Shown piece by piece: positions 36,796 through 45,966 of a DNA stretch of 64,000 bases. The notes under the pieces are model-generated. The model saw only the letters and a program-made list of their open reading frames with translations, had not been told where the DNA came from and did no database searches. Location: NCBI GenBank assembly GCA_028277795.1, contig JANQFP010000207.1, forward strand, positions 19,804-83,803, given 5' to 3'. Source of the DNA: Rhodospirillales bacterium (GTDB taxonomy: Bacteria; Pseudomonadota; Alphaproteobacteria; Rhodospirillales; JANQFP01). Every line of letters starts with the position of its first letter. Position 1 is the stretch's first letter. The position numbers and the translations under genes are program-made.

Positions 36796-39700
36796 ATGGC
36801 AGGGACCCCGACCGCGGCGGGCACGTTGACCGACACCACCGTGATCGAGGCGAGTGAGGGCGCCCCGGTGGTCCTGCCTGAGCCGGTCTCCCCGACCGCC
36901 GCCGAATACCATCGCGCCGGTACGGACTTGGTGCTGACCGCGCCCGACGGCGCGCAGGTGGTGGTGCGCGACTTCTTCGCCCATGACGGCGCGCCCGATC
37001 TGGTGGGGTCCGGCGGTGCCGTCATCTCCGGCGCCCTGGCGGCGCGCCTGGCCGGCCCGGCGGCGCCGGGGCAGTTGGCGCAGGCGGGGCCGGCGCAAGT
37101 GGCCGCGTCCATCGGCGAAGTGGACAACGTGGAGGGGACGGTCATCGCCCTCCGCACCGACGGCACCCGGGTCGAGCTGACGGTGGGCGATCCGGTGTAC
37201 CAGGGCGACGTCCTGGAATCGGGGCCCGGCGCCGCCATCGGCATCGTGCTGGCCGACGCCTCCACCTTCTCCATGGCCGAGAACGGACGCATGGTCCTGG
37301 ACGAGATGGTCTACGACCCCGGCAATCCGGCCGCCTCTGCCTCCCTGGCCTTGTCGGTGGTGGAGGGGGTATTCACCTTCGTCAGCGGCGAGGTGGCCAA
37401 GACCAACCCCGATGCCATGGTGATCTCGACACCGGTGGCGACCATCGGTATCCGCGGCACCCAGATGGGGACCAGCTTCCTCGACGGCCGCAACCTGATG
37501 GTGGTCCTGATGCAGGAGCAGGACGGCACCGTGGGCGAGGTGGTGGTGCACACGCCGTCCGGATACCGCACCCTCAACCTGGCGGATCACGCAGTGATGG
37601 TCTCGGGGCTGGGCCTGGCGCCGTCGCAGGTGTTCCAGGTGACGGTCGCCGATATCGTCGAAATGTTCGGCGGTTCGCTGTCGGTCCTGCCCACGTGGAT
37701 GGGCACCGGCAACGACTACGGCACTCAGGGAGACGACGACGGTGACGACGCGGCCTTGGCCGACGGCCTGGAGGACTTCGAAACGGCCGCGGGCACCGGC
37801 GGCGATACGGGCGCGGAGGGCGGCGACGCCATCGAGGAATTCTTCGAGGCCCTGCTCGGCCAGGATCCGGGCCCCGGCCAGGGCGGGCCAACCCTCGATA
37901 CCGTTGTCGATCTGGTTGTCATCAGACCCGCCGGGTCGGACACGGACCCGGGCGTCGAAGCGGAGGGCGAAACCGACCCGGCGCCCACCTTGGCCGCCGG
38001 TGACGGCATCGACACCATCACCGGTGGCCCCGGCGACGACACCCTCGACGGCGGCGGCGGCCGGGACTTCATCGACGGCCGTGGCGGCGACGACACCCTG
38101 ATCGGGGGCAGCGGCGACGACACCCTGGTTGGCGGCGACGGTTTCGACACGGCGTCCTTCAGCGGCCTGTTCGACGATTACGACCTCGATCTCGGCGGGG
38201 GCGGGGAGGTCGAGGCGGTCACCGACACCGACGGCGGCGACGGAAACGACGGCCGTGACGACCTGTCGGGCATCGAGCGGCTGCGGTTCGCCGACGGACA
38301 CTACGACGTGGCCACGGGCCTGTTCGACCCCGCCGACAGCGTCCTGGTCGGCGGCGGGGGCAACGATGTCATCGACGGCGGCGGCGGAAACGACTTCATC
38401 GAGGGTGGCGGCGGCGACGATCTCATCGACGGCGGCGGTGGGGACGACTTCATCGATGGCGGTCCCGGCGACGACACCCTGATCGGCGGCGACGGCAACG
38501 ACATCGTCAACGGCGGGTCCGGCGACGACACCTTCGTCGGCGGCACCGGCGCCGGCGACGATTTCTATTTCGGCGACGAGGGATCGGACACCGTGACCTT
38601 CACCAGCGCCGCCGGCGGCGTGGTGGTCAGCCTGGAGACCGGCACCGCCACCGGGCCCGACATCGATTTCGACTTCCTGTTCGACATCGAGAACGTGGTC
38701 GGATCGCCGGGCGACGACGCCATCATCGGCGACGGTGGCGCCAACTCGTTGACCGGCGGCGGGGGCGGCGACCTGCTCACCGGCGGCGGCGGCGAGGACG
38801 TCGTCGAGGGCGGCGACGGCGACGACGTGATCATCGGCGACCTCGCCGCGCCGGCGGCCCTGTATCTTCTCGAACAGGATACGGTCTTCCGCCTCGAGTC
38901 CGACGGAACGGCCGAGGTCCTGGTGACCGAGGCGGAGATCGCGACGGCGACCGGGCTGTCCGGCGCCCACATGAACGACCGCGGCGTCGCGGTCGACTTC
39001 CTCGGCGACGTCTATTTCTCCGACGCCCAGTCCCAGTCCGTCCTGAGAAAGCCCGCCGACGGGGGGATGCTCGAGGTGGTGGCAACGGCCCGGAACATCA
39101 AAGATGCCACCGACCACGAATTTGCGGAACCCAAGTCCCTGACCTTCGGTCGCGACGGGAACCTCTACCTGGCCGACGACGCCAGCGATTCTCTGCTGCG
39201 CATTGATCCCGGCACCGGCGCCGTGGAGCAGGTGGTGACCCGGAGCGAGTTCGAAGCTCTGCCCGGCATCCTCGGGGTCGAACTCGCCGGCGGCGTGGTG
39301 ACCGGGTTGGACGGCACCATCTACATCGCGTCGGACGGCACCGACGCGGTGCTTGAGGTCGATCCGGCCACCGGCACGCCGGGTGTCCTGAGCAGTGATC
39401 CCGGATTCAACGACCTGGACGTGTTCTCCGTGATCGCGCCCAACGGCGACCTTCTGGTCGCCGACGATTTCAACGCCAACACCATCTACCGCATCCCGAC
39501 GTCGGGCGCAGACCGGGGCGAGGTCTCGGTCTTTCTGTCGGATAAGAACCTGAAAGCCGTCGTCGACGACGGCGTGGATCTCGAAGGCGGCATCGCTTTC
39601 GACGACGCCCACAACTTCTACATCGCCGAAAGCACCACCAATTCGGTCTACCGGTGGACCGGCTACGATGTGGATACCGGCACCATGGACCCCGACAGCG

Positions 39701-40425
39701 GATCGCTCTTCGTTGCCGCCGACCAACTGGAGAGGCTCACCGACGTGCCGCCCATCCTCGGGGGCGCGATGACGTTCAGCGGATCGTTCGACGTCGGTGC
39801 GGGCGCCGGCGGCGCCGATATGTTGACCGGCGGTGCCGGCAACGACCTCATCCGGGGCGGCGAAGGCGACGACGTCCTTTCCGGATCGGCCGACGACGAC
39901 GTGCTCATCGGCGGCGCCGGCGGCGACACCATGAGCGGCGGGACCGGGGCCGACACCTTCCACTACACGGCTGCCACCGACGGCGCCGCCGCCGGTGGCA
40001 ACACCGGGTTCGACCGCGTCACCGACTTCGTCGGCGGCACCGACCGGATCGCCATCGCCGAGGCCCTGGCCGCCGCCATCGACGACCTGGACGGGAGCGG
40101 GACCCTGGCCTGGGCCGTGGACACGGCGGCGGACTTCCAGTCCACCCATGAGGCGCTGCTGCTCACGTCCGCGGCGGGTGTCGGCGATGCCGACCTGACC
40201 GCGGGCGACTTCGCCGCCGTGCTGGCCGCCATCAACGCCAGCCTGTCCGCTGCCGGCGACGGCGCCGACGGCCTCATCGCCCTCAGCTCCACCGGGGGCG
40301 ATACCGGCCTCTACCACTACGAGGAGAACGGGGTCGCGCCCCACGCGGTGGAGCAGGGGGAGTTGTCCCTCCTCGCCGTGGTCGACGACCAGGCGCTGGT
40401 GACCGCCGACTTCACCGTCACGTGA
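36796..40425 (+). CDS. Large secreted FecR-domain/RTX calcium-binding protein with propeller insert
   Basis: A 1209-aa acidic protein. Residues ~110-225 form a FecR domain (VELTVGDPVYQGDVLESG, STPVATIGIRGTQMGTSF). RTX nonapeptide blocks of the GGxGxDxxx type occupy ~408-452, ~517-585, ~635-681 and ~1007-1055. Between the third and fourth blocks (~690-990) lies an NHL/SMP-30-like beta-propeller (DGNLYLADDASDSLLRIDPG and related repeats). RTX blocks bind calcium and mark type I secretion; there is no Sec signal and no transporter gene nearby. The ATG at 36796 has a GAGGGGAG ribosome-binding site. Likely a cell-surface or biofilm/adhesion protein; partner unknown. Confidence 0.85.
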   Translation: MAGTPTAAGTLTDTTVIEASEGAPVVLPEPVSPTAAEYHRAGTDLVLTAPDGAQVVVRDFFAHDGAPDLVGSGGAVISGALAARLAGPAAPGQLAQAGPAQVAASIGEVDNVEGTVIALRTDGTRVELTVGDPVYQGDVLESGPGAAIGIVLADASTFSMAENGRMVLDEMVYDPGNPAASASLALSVVEGVFTFVSGEVAKTNPDAMVISTPVATIGIRGTQMGTSFLDGRNLMVVLMQEQDGTVGEVVVHTPSGYRTLNLADHAVMVSGLGLAPSQVFQVTVADIVEMFGGSLSVLPTWMGTGNDYGTQGDDDGDDAALADGLEDFETAAGTGGDTGAEGGDAIEEFFEALLGQDPGPGQGGPTLDTVVDLVVIRPAGSDTDPGVEAEGETDPAPTLAAGDGIDTITGGPGDDTLDGGGGRDFIDGRGGDDTLIGGSGDDTLVGGDGFDTASFSGLFDDYDLDLGGGGEVEAVTDTDGGDGNDGRDDLSGIERLRFADGHYDVATGLFDPADSVLVGGGGNDVIDGGGGNDFIEGGGGDDLIDGGGGDDFIDGGPGDDTLIGGDGNDIVNGGSGDDTFVGGTGAGDDFYFGDEGSDTVTFTSAAGGVVVSLETGTATGPDIDFDFLFDIENVVGSPGDDAIIGDGGANSLTGGGGGDLLTGGGGEDVVEGGDGDDVIIGDLAAPAALYLLEQDTVFRLESDGTAEVLVTEAEIATATGLSGAHMNDRGVAVDFLGDVYFSDAQSQSVLRKPADGGMLEVVATARNIKDATDHEFAEPKSLTFGRDGNLYLADDASDSLLRIDPGTGAVEQVVTRSEFEALPGILGVELAGGVVTGLDGTIYIASDGTDAVLEVDPATGTPGVLSSDPGFNDLDVFSVIAPNGDLLVADDFNANTIYRIPTSGADRGEVSVFLSDKNLKAVVDDGVDLEGGIAFDDAHNFYIAESTTNSVYRWTGYDVDTGTMDPDSGSLFVAADQLERLTDVPPILGGAMTFSGSFDVGAGAGGADMLTGGAGNDLIRGGEGDDVLSGSADDDVLIGGAGGDTMSGGTGADTFHYTAATDGAAAGGNTGFDRVTDFVGGTDRIAIAEALAAAIDDLDGSGTLAWAVDTAADFQSTHEALLLTSAAGVGDADLTAGDFAAVLAAINASLSAAGDGADGLIALSSTGGDTGLYHYEENGVAPHAVEQGELSLLAVVDDQALVTADFTVT

Positions 40426-40556
40426 TCGCCGTCGACGTCCCCTTCGGGTATGATCCCGGGCGCCGCGACGCCTGATCGGATCGCGGCATGCAGGTTTGTC
40501 CCCGGTCGTGCGCACCGCGTTCGGTGCGGAACTCCGGACAGTGCGGGAGAACGGCG

Positions 40557-41501
40557 ATGGCTGCACTTGCCTGGGTGGGCCGCCTGCGGGCGCGCGCCAT
40601 CGCCGCATCGGTGGTGATCGGCATTGCGGTGCCGCCGCTGGGCGCCCTGTTGAAGCCCTTCCTCACCGAGGCCGTCTTCGGCCTGCTGTGCATCGCCTTC
40701 CTGCGCATGGACGCCGACGCCTTCCGGTCCTATGTGCGCCGGCCGGGCCTGGTTCTGGCGGCCGCGGCATGGACCACCGCCGGGGTCCCCGCGCTGGTCG
40801 CCGTCGGATGCCTGGCGGCCGGGGTCGAGGCGACCCACCCCGGTCTGTACCTGGGCCTGATGCTGCAGGCGGTGACCTCGCCCATGATGGCGACCCCGGC
40901 CTTCGCGGCGCTTCTGGGACTCGACGCCACGCTGGTGCTGGCGGTCCTGATCGCCAGCACCGCGTTGACGCCGCTTTCGGCGCCGCTGATCGCATCGGCC
41001 ATGGGGCTCGATCTGTCGTTGTCGTCCCTGTCGCTCGGGCTGACGCTGTTCGGCGTGCTGGCCGGGTCCGCCTGCGTGGGCCTGGTCCTGCGGCGCATCT
41101 TCGGGCCCGCCGCCATCGCCCGGCGCCGCGACGAGATCGACGGCATCAACATCCTCCTACTGTTCGTCTTCATCGCCGCGGTGATGGGGGAGGTGGGAGT
41201 CCGGTTTCTCGCCGATCCGCTGCTGGTCCTCGGCCTGACCGCCGTCGCCTTCGCCGTGGTCGCCGGCCTGGTGGCGGTCACCTGGGCCGTGTTCGCCAGG
41301 GCCGGCGCCAAGCGGGCGCTGGCCCTGGGCATGATGACGTCGCAACGGAACATGGGCCTGATGATCGCGGGGACGGGCGGTGTCCTGCCCGACCTGACGT
41401 GGCTCTACATCGCCGTCAGCCAGTTTCCCATCTTCGTGTCGCTGCAGCTCCTGCAGCCGGTGGCGCGCAGGATCGACGGGCAGGAGGGGCGCACGGAATG
41501 A
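40557..41501 (+). CDS. Membrane transporter of the bile acid:sodium symporter (BASS)-like type
   Basis: A 314-aa integral membrane protein with about nine to ten hydrophobic helices (for example LGLDATLVLAVLIASTALTP). The conserved-looking ALGMMTSQRNMGLMIAGTGG near helix 8 resembles the crossover region of BASS-family carriers (RNxGLA). The ATG at 40557 has GGGAGA seven bases upstream; an earlier in-frame start would add a non-membrane leader. It sits between the RTX/FecR gene and another FecR-domain gene on the same strand. Substrate unknown; assignment to the wider BASS/AEC fold is moderately sure. Confidence 0.6.
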   Translation: MAALAWVGRLRARAIAASVVIGIAVPPLGALLKPFLTEAVFGLLCIAFLRMDADAFRSYVRRPGLVLAAAAWTTAGVPALVAVGCLAAGVEATHPGLYLGLMLQAVTSPMMATPAFAALLGLDATLVLAVLIASTALTPLSAPLIASAMGLDLSLSSLSLGLTLFGVLAGSACVGLVLRRIFGPAAIARRRDEIDGINILLLFVFIAAVMGEVGVRFLADPLLVLGLTAVAFAVVAGLVAVTWAVFARAGAKRALALGMMTSQRNMGLMIAGTGGVLPDLTWLYIAVSQFPIFVSLQLLQPVARRIDGQEGRTE

Positions 41502-41529
41502 AATTGGCAACACGGGAATGGAGCACACC

Positions 41530-42192
41530 ATGACCATCGACCGCCGCTCGGTCATTCGCGGGGCTGTCTGCGTCGGCGCGTTCGGCCTGACCTCCGCGTG
41601 GGTCCGCCGCCTCGCCGCCATGGTGCCGCCGGGCATGCAGGCCTTGCGCGGCGAGGCCCGGGTCAACGGATCTCCAGTCGGCGTCGGCGCCGAGATCGCC
41701 CCCGGCGACCGGGTGACCACGGGCCCGGATGCCGAGGCGGTGTTCGTGGTGGGCGAGGACGCCTTCCTGCTGCGCGGCGACGGCGAGATCACGCTGCCCG
41801 AGGCGGGTCCGGTGGAGCGGGTCCTGACCGTGATTTCGGGCCGGCTGCTCTCGGTGTTCGGGAACGATCGCCTGACCATCGACACGCCGGTGGCCACCAT
41901 CGGCATCCGGGGCACGGGCGCCTACGTGGAGACCTACGAGGACCGCGACTACGTGTGCCTGTGCTACGGACGGGCCGAGCTGCGCTCCAAGGTCTCGATC
42001 AGCTACACCAAGTCCCTCGACACGGTCCACCACGACGACCCGCGCATGCTCTACGCCGACCCGGACATGCACGGCGGGCGGCTGTTCGACTTGGCTCCCA
42101 TGGTCAACCATGAGGACGAGGAGCTGATCATGCTGGAGGCCCTGGTCGACCGCATCCCGCTATTCGGCCCCGAGCCGATCCGGATGCGATGA
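41530..42192 (+). CDS. FecR-domain protein with Tat-type signal
   Basis: A 220-aa protein. It begins with a twin-arginine signal (DRRSVIRGA, then a hydrophobic VCVGAFGL) predicting Tat-dependent export. The FecR core follows: VGAEIAPGDRVTTGPDAEAV, EDAFLLRGDGEITL and DTPVATIGIRGTGAYVETYE. This last stretch closely parallels the FecR segment of the 1209-aa RTX protein upstream. GGAG lies six bases before the ATG at 41530; an in-frame ATG at 41518 is less favoured. There is no TonB receptor or ECF sigma nearby, so a classical FecIR role is unlikely. Confidence 0.8.
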   Translation: MTIDRRSVIRGAVCVGAFGLTSAWVRRLAAMVPPGMQALRGEARVNGSPVGVGAEIAPGDRVTTGPDAEAVFVVGEDAFLLRGDGEITLPEAGPVERVLTVISGRLLSVFGNDRLTIDTPVATIGIRGTGAYVETYEDRDYVCLCYGRAELRSKVSISYTKSLDTVHHDDPRMLYADPDMHGGRLFDLAPMVNHEDEELIMLEALVDRIPLFGPEPIRMR

Positions 42193-42280
42193 CGTGGAGG
42201 CCGCGGACCGGTCAACGCCCCGACCCCATTGGGTACGGAACGCTGCCGGTCCTCCGACTTCGGTCAATGCGGTCCCGGCC

Positions 42281-43621
42281 TCAAGCTGCCGCGCTGGTTT
42301 GCGATCCAGCCTCGCCGGCGCGGGCGAGCAGGCGCCGGTTGACGGAGCTGTGCGGCTTGGCGGCCAGGCGCTCATGGGCCAGGGCCTCGGCCACGTCCCG
42401 CATGCCGCCGCGGACGGCTGCTTCGGCGAGGGTCCAGTCGATGATGTCGCGCTGGGCGTGGCTGCCGCCGAAGGTGTTGGCGATGAAGCGCGCCGGGTGG
42501 AGCCGCTCGACGGCCGCCGCGTAGTCGCCCCGCCAGAAGGCCGCGAAGCCCTCGATCAGGGGCAGGCCCGTCGCCCGCGCCCAGCGGACCGTCTCGGTGT
42601 CCGCCGGGGTGTCCTGGCGGTAGCTGCCGATGAGGCGGTCCACGTCGCCATGGCGCCCGGCTCCCAGGTAGGCCATGGCGGCGTGCCAGTCGTTGAAGGG
42701 ATAGAACGTGCCGTCGGCGTGGGCGTCCCAGCACGCGGCCACCTCGTCCCAGCGCCCGCCGACGTCGTGACCGTCGATGTGCAGGCGCCAGAGCAGCGCG
42801 GACGCATCGACCAGATCCAGCACCACCGTGCTCTCCTCCTTGCGGATCTGCTGGTCGTAGAGGGCCATCACCGCGTCGCTCTGTCCCAGGTCCAGGTGGA
42901 ACACCGCCTTGTGCCACCAGTTGTGGACCTTGAAGACGTTGTCGTCCCCGGACCAGGTGGGCTCGCGCGCCGCCATCCAGCCGATGCCGTCCTCGGCGCG
43001 GCCCTGCATCTCCATGACGTGGGCGACGGCGTGGTGGGCCCAGCAGTCCAGCGGCTGGCGCGCCACCGCCTCCCGGCCCATGGCCTCGGCGCGGGCATAG
43101 TCGCCGGCCTCCTCGAGTCCGAACGCATACATGCCGAGCACGATGGGGTAGCCGGGCATGTCGTCGGACCACTTGGGCAGGGCCCGGGCGATGCGGTCGC
43201 GCAGGTCGCGGGCGCTGCCGCGGTAGTAGTCCATCAGGTGCCCGGCCTGCAGCGCGACGATGTCGTGCGGGTAGCGCATGCAGTGGTAGTCGAGCGCCAC
43301 CGCGGCGGCGGTCCAGTTGTTGGCCAGCACGTGATCGAGGGCCGTCACGTGGGACCGCTCGCGGTCGCTGAGCGGCAGGGTCTTGACGTGGGCGACGATG
43401 GTGCGCGCCTCGGCCGCAGCCTCCGGCTCGGCCGCCGTCGCGAACAGAGTGGCCTTGAAGATGTGGGCCATGGGGAACGCGGGGGCGGCGGCGATGGCGT
43501 CGTCGACCAGCGCCACCGGGTCGCCCCGGTAGATGTTGAAGGCCTCGACGGCCCGGTTGAAGATGGCCGCCGCCTCCGCGGTCGCGCCGGGAATGGCATT
43601 GCCTTGGGAATCGGTGTGCAT
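42281..43621 (-). CDS. TPR protein of the TTC38 family
   Basis: A 446-aa protein of tetratricopeptide-like helical repeats matching the TTC38 family in layout: YPHDIVALQAGHLMDYYRGS, WAHHAVAHVMEMQGRAEDGI, VHNWWHKAVFHLDLGQSDAV and ALLWRLHIDGHDVG. There is no signal peptide. The ATG at 43621 follows GGAGG; an open frame extends upstream but without a better site. It is divergent from a TetR gene whose operator palindrome lies between them, so it is the likely TetR target. The biochemical function of the family is unknown. Confidence 0.85.
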   Translation of the reverse strand: MHTDSQGNAIPGATAEAAAIFNRAVEAFNIYRGDPVALVDDAIAAAPAFPMAHIFKATLFATAAEPEAAAEARTIVAHVKTLPLSDRERSHVTALDHVLANNWTAAAVALDYHCMRYPHDIVALQAGHLMDYYRGSARDLRDRIARALPKWSDDMPGYPIVLGMYAFGLEEAGDYARAEAMGREAVARQPLDCWAHHAVAHVMEMQGRAEDGIGWMAAREPTWSGDDNVFKVHNWWHKAVFHLDLGQSDAVMALYDQQIRKEESTVVLDLVDASALLWRLHIDGHDVGGRWDEVAACWDAHADGTFYPFNDWHAAMAYLGAGRHGDVDRLIGSYRQDTPADTETVRWARATGLPLIEGFAAFWRGDYAAAVERLHPARFIANTFGGSHAQRDIIDWTLAEAAVRGGMRDVAEALAHERLAAKPHSSVNRRLLARAGEAGSQTSAAA

Positions 43622-43840
43622 CGGAACCTCCGCTGCGGTCTGGTTATGAGCGTTTGAAACCAACGGCACTGGCGGCCCGTGGGCCGTCGAGTGCGTGCCC
43701 AATACCTAGAGAGACGGCGCGGACTCGCCTAGTGCACTCGTGGTCCGCCCGGCGCGGGAAAAAATTTTCTTTCCATATCAGGGCGTTAAGGTATGGTGGC
43801 GGCCTTGAGACGGGCCGGGGGCGGCGGCGCGGTCCTTTCG

Positions 43841-43859
43841 ACTGTACCTGTGGTACAGT
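43841..43859 (+). promoter_or_regulatory. Perfect TetR-type operator palindrome
   Basis: ACTGTACC-TGT-GGTACAGT is a perfect 8-bp inverted repeat with a 3-base centre, 23 bases upstream of the TetR-family ATG and inside the divergent spacer shared with the TTC38-like gene. Size and symmetry are typical of TetR operators. Autoregulation plus control of the divergent gene is inferred from position. Confidence 0.65.
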
Positions 43860-43882
43860 TCGCCGGCTCGAGGATTGGCACC

Positions 43883-44515
43883 ATGGTCGAAACCGAGACA
43901 AAGAAGCCCGCACCAACGCGCGAGCAGCTTCTCGACGCCGCCGAGGCGGCCGTCCTCGCCAAGGGGTTCAGCGGCACCTCCATCGACGAGCTGATCGCGG
44001 CGGTGGGCATCTCGAAAAGCGGCTTCTTCTACCATTTCCGCGACAAGACGGAATTGGCCAAGGCCCTGCTGCAGCGCTACGTGGACGCCGACGACGAGAT
44101 CTTCGACGACGTCTTCTCCCGCGCCGACGAGCTGAGCGAGGACCCGCTGCACAGCTTCCTGATCGGGCTCAAGATGCTGGCCGAGATCTTCGCCGACCTG
44201 CCGAACGGGCACCCGGGCTGCATGGTGGCGTCCATCTGCTACCACGAGCAGCTGTTCGACCGCGAGGTACGGGAGATCAACGAGCGCGCGGTGCTCGGCT
44301 GGCGGCGGCGCTTCCGCGAGCGGCTCGAACGGGTGGCCGAGGCCTATCCGCCGCGCATCCCGGTGAGCCTCGACGACCTGGCCGACATGCTGTCGGTGGT
44401 CGCCGACGGCGGCATCATCCTGTCCAAGGCGACCCAGGACACGGGGACCCTGCCGCGCCAGATGCTGCTTTACCGGGACTTCGTCCGCCTCGTCTTCACC
44501 CCGCCGCCGGCCTGA
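43883..44515 (+). CDS. TetR/AcrR-family transcriptional regulator
   Basis: A 210-aa repressor-type protein. The N-terminal DNA-binding domain is canonical: TREQLLDAAEAAVLAKGFSG, then TSIDELIAAVGISKSGFFYH and FRDKTELAKALLQRYV. The C-terminal ligand domain contains HPGCMVASICYHEQLFDREV, a pattern seen in many regulators of drug or small-molecule response. The ATG at 43883 starts the known domain correctly; a longer open frame upstream would read through the operator. A 19-bp palindrome just upstream is the probable binding site. Confidence 0.9.
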   Translation: MVETETKKPAPTREQLLDAAEAAVLAKGFSGTSIDELIAAVGISKSGFFYHFRDKTELAKALLQRYVDADDEIFDDVFSRADELSEDPLHSFLIGLKMLAEIFADLPNGHPGCMVASICYHEQLFDREVREINERAVLGWRRRFRERLERVAEAYPPRIPVSLDDLADMLSVVADGGIILSKATQDTGTLPRQMLLYRDFVRLVFTPPPA

Positions 44516-44611
44516 CGGCGATCGGGCATCGGCGCCCGAACCGTCTTGCCCGGCCCCGATCCGCCGCCTTAGGCTCGGCCCCGCCCGCCGCATCGGCGCC
44601 GGGGGACGCGC

Positions 44612-45925
44612 ATGCGGCTGAATGCGACGGCACGGGACATGACGGACGACATCCAGGCCACGTTCACCAGGGCCGAGCAGGTTGGGCTGAGGCTGGCCAT
44701 CAAGGGCCGTCTCGTCGCCATCGTTTTGCTCGAGGCGTGGCTTTTGCTCTCCCGCTCGCCCGACCGGGCCCCGGAGTTCCTGGCGGCCGGCGCCGTGTTC
44801 GCCGCCCTCGGCGGTCTGCACTACGTCATCATCGGATCGCGCTTCGACAGGCCGTGGGTGAAGTACGTCTTCATCACCATCGACATCGTCCTGCTGAGCG
44901 CGGCGGTCGCCCACGCACCGCTTGTCGACGAGCTGCAACTGCCCGGGATCGTCGTGTTCCGCTTCAACCTGTTTCCCTACTACTTCCTCATCATCGCCGT
45001 GGCGGCGTTCAGCTTTTCCCCCGGCATGGTCCTGTGGGCTGGGGTCTTCGGGGGCGCTTCGTGGCTGGCGGCCTTCGCCTGGATCGTCAGCGGCATGGAG
45101 CGGACCCTGGAGTGGACCGACATCCCAGTCGGCGCCTCGTCGGCCGAGTACCTGGCCGTGCTCCTCGATCCCGACTTCATCGCCACCGGCAGCCGGATCC
45201 AGGAGAGCCTGGTCTTCGTCACCGTCGCCATGCTGCTGGCGGTGGTCATGGCGCGGGCCCGGCGCACGGTCCGTCTCCACGTGGAGGCCGATGCGGAACG
45301 GCGCTCGATCTCGGAGATCTTCGGCCAATACGTGCCGCGGGCGGTGGCCGATCTGGTGATCACCGACCGCGGCTCCCTGGCCCCGGTGGAGCGCACCGCG
45401 ACCATCGTGTTCTTCGATATCGCGGGCTTCACGCAGCTCACGGAACGGTTGGGGCCGACCCGGACCGTCGAGGTTCTCAACGAGTTCTTCGACGCGGTCA
45501 CGCGGATCATCGGCGACCACAACGGCGTGGTCACCCAGTTCCAGGGCGACGCGGTGCTGGCCACGTTCAATGTCCCGCTCACCGACAAGGATCATGCGGG
45601 CAAGGCGGTCACCTGCGCCTCGGAGATCCTGAAGTGCGCGGACTCGCGAACCTTCGGCGGCAGCCAGTTGGCGGTCCGCATCGGCGTCAACACCGGATCG
45701 GTGGTCGCCGGCAACGTCGGCGGCGGCGGGCGCCAGAACTACACGGTGCACGGCGACGCGGTGAACCTGGCCGCCCGCCTGGAAGCCATGAACAAGGACC
45801 TCGGCACCCGGGTCCTGATCTCGGAGACCACCGAGACCCTCCTCGATCGCGGCGACCTGACCAAGGTCGCGGACGTGGAGGTGCGCGGGCTCGGCGGGAT
45901 GCGGCCGGTCTTTACCCTGGGCTGA
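44612..45925 (+). CDS. Membrane-bound class III adenylate/guanylate cyclase
   Basis: A 437-aa protein. The first ~220 residues hold about six membrane helices (AIVLLEAWLLL, FRFNLFPYYFLIIAVAAFSF, LVFVTVAMLLAVVMA). A short linker (EIFGQYVPRAVADLVI) precedes a class III cyclase domain from about residue 255. Metal-binding aspartates are visible in VFFDIAGFT and FQGDAVLA, and VRIGVNTGSVVAGNVG with YTVHGDAVNLAARLEAMN complete the active site. It is likely to be active; cAMP is the usual product but GTP specificity cannot be excluded. No cAMP receptor gene is nearby. Confidence 0.88.
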   Translation: MRLNATARDMTDDIQATFTRAEQVGLRLAIKGRLVAIVLLEAWLLLSRSPDRAPEFLAAGAVFAALGGLHYVIIGSRFDRPWVKYVFITIDIVLLSAAVAHAPLVDELQLPGIVVFRFNLFPYYFLIIAVAAFSFSPGMVLWAGVFGGASWLAAFAWIVSGMERTLEWTDIPVGASSAEYLAVLLDPDFIATGSRIQESLVFVTVAMLLAVVMARARRTVRLHVEADAERRSISEIFGQYVPRAVADLVITDRGSLAPVERTATIVFFDIAGFTQLTERLGPTRTVEVLNEFFDAVTRIIGDHNGVVTQFQGDAVLATFNVPLTDKDHAGKAVTCASEILKCADSRTFGGSQLAVRIGVNTGSVVAGNVGGGGRQNYTVHGDAVNLAARLEAMNKDLGTRVLISETTETLLDRGDLTKVADVEVRGLGGMRPVFTLG

Positions 45926-45966
45926 GGGCGAGGGCATGGGTCACTGTCGTCATCACACGACGCAGA

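Noticed and set aside
36778..40608. 1276-codon open frame antisense to the RTX/FecR gene
   Set aside because: It mirrors the Gly/Asp repeats of the plus-strand gene, has no recognised domain and no promoter, and arises from high-GC codon bias.
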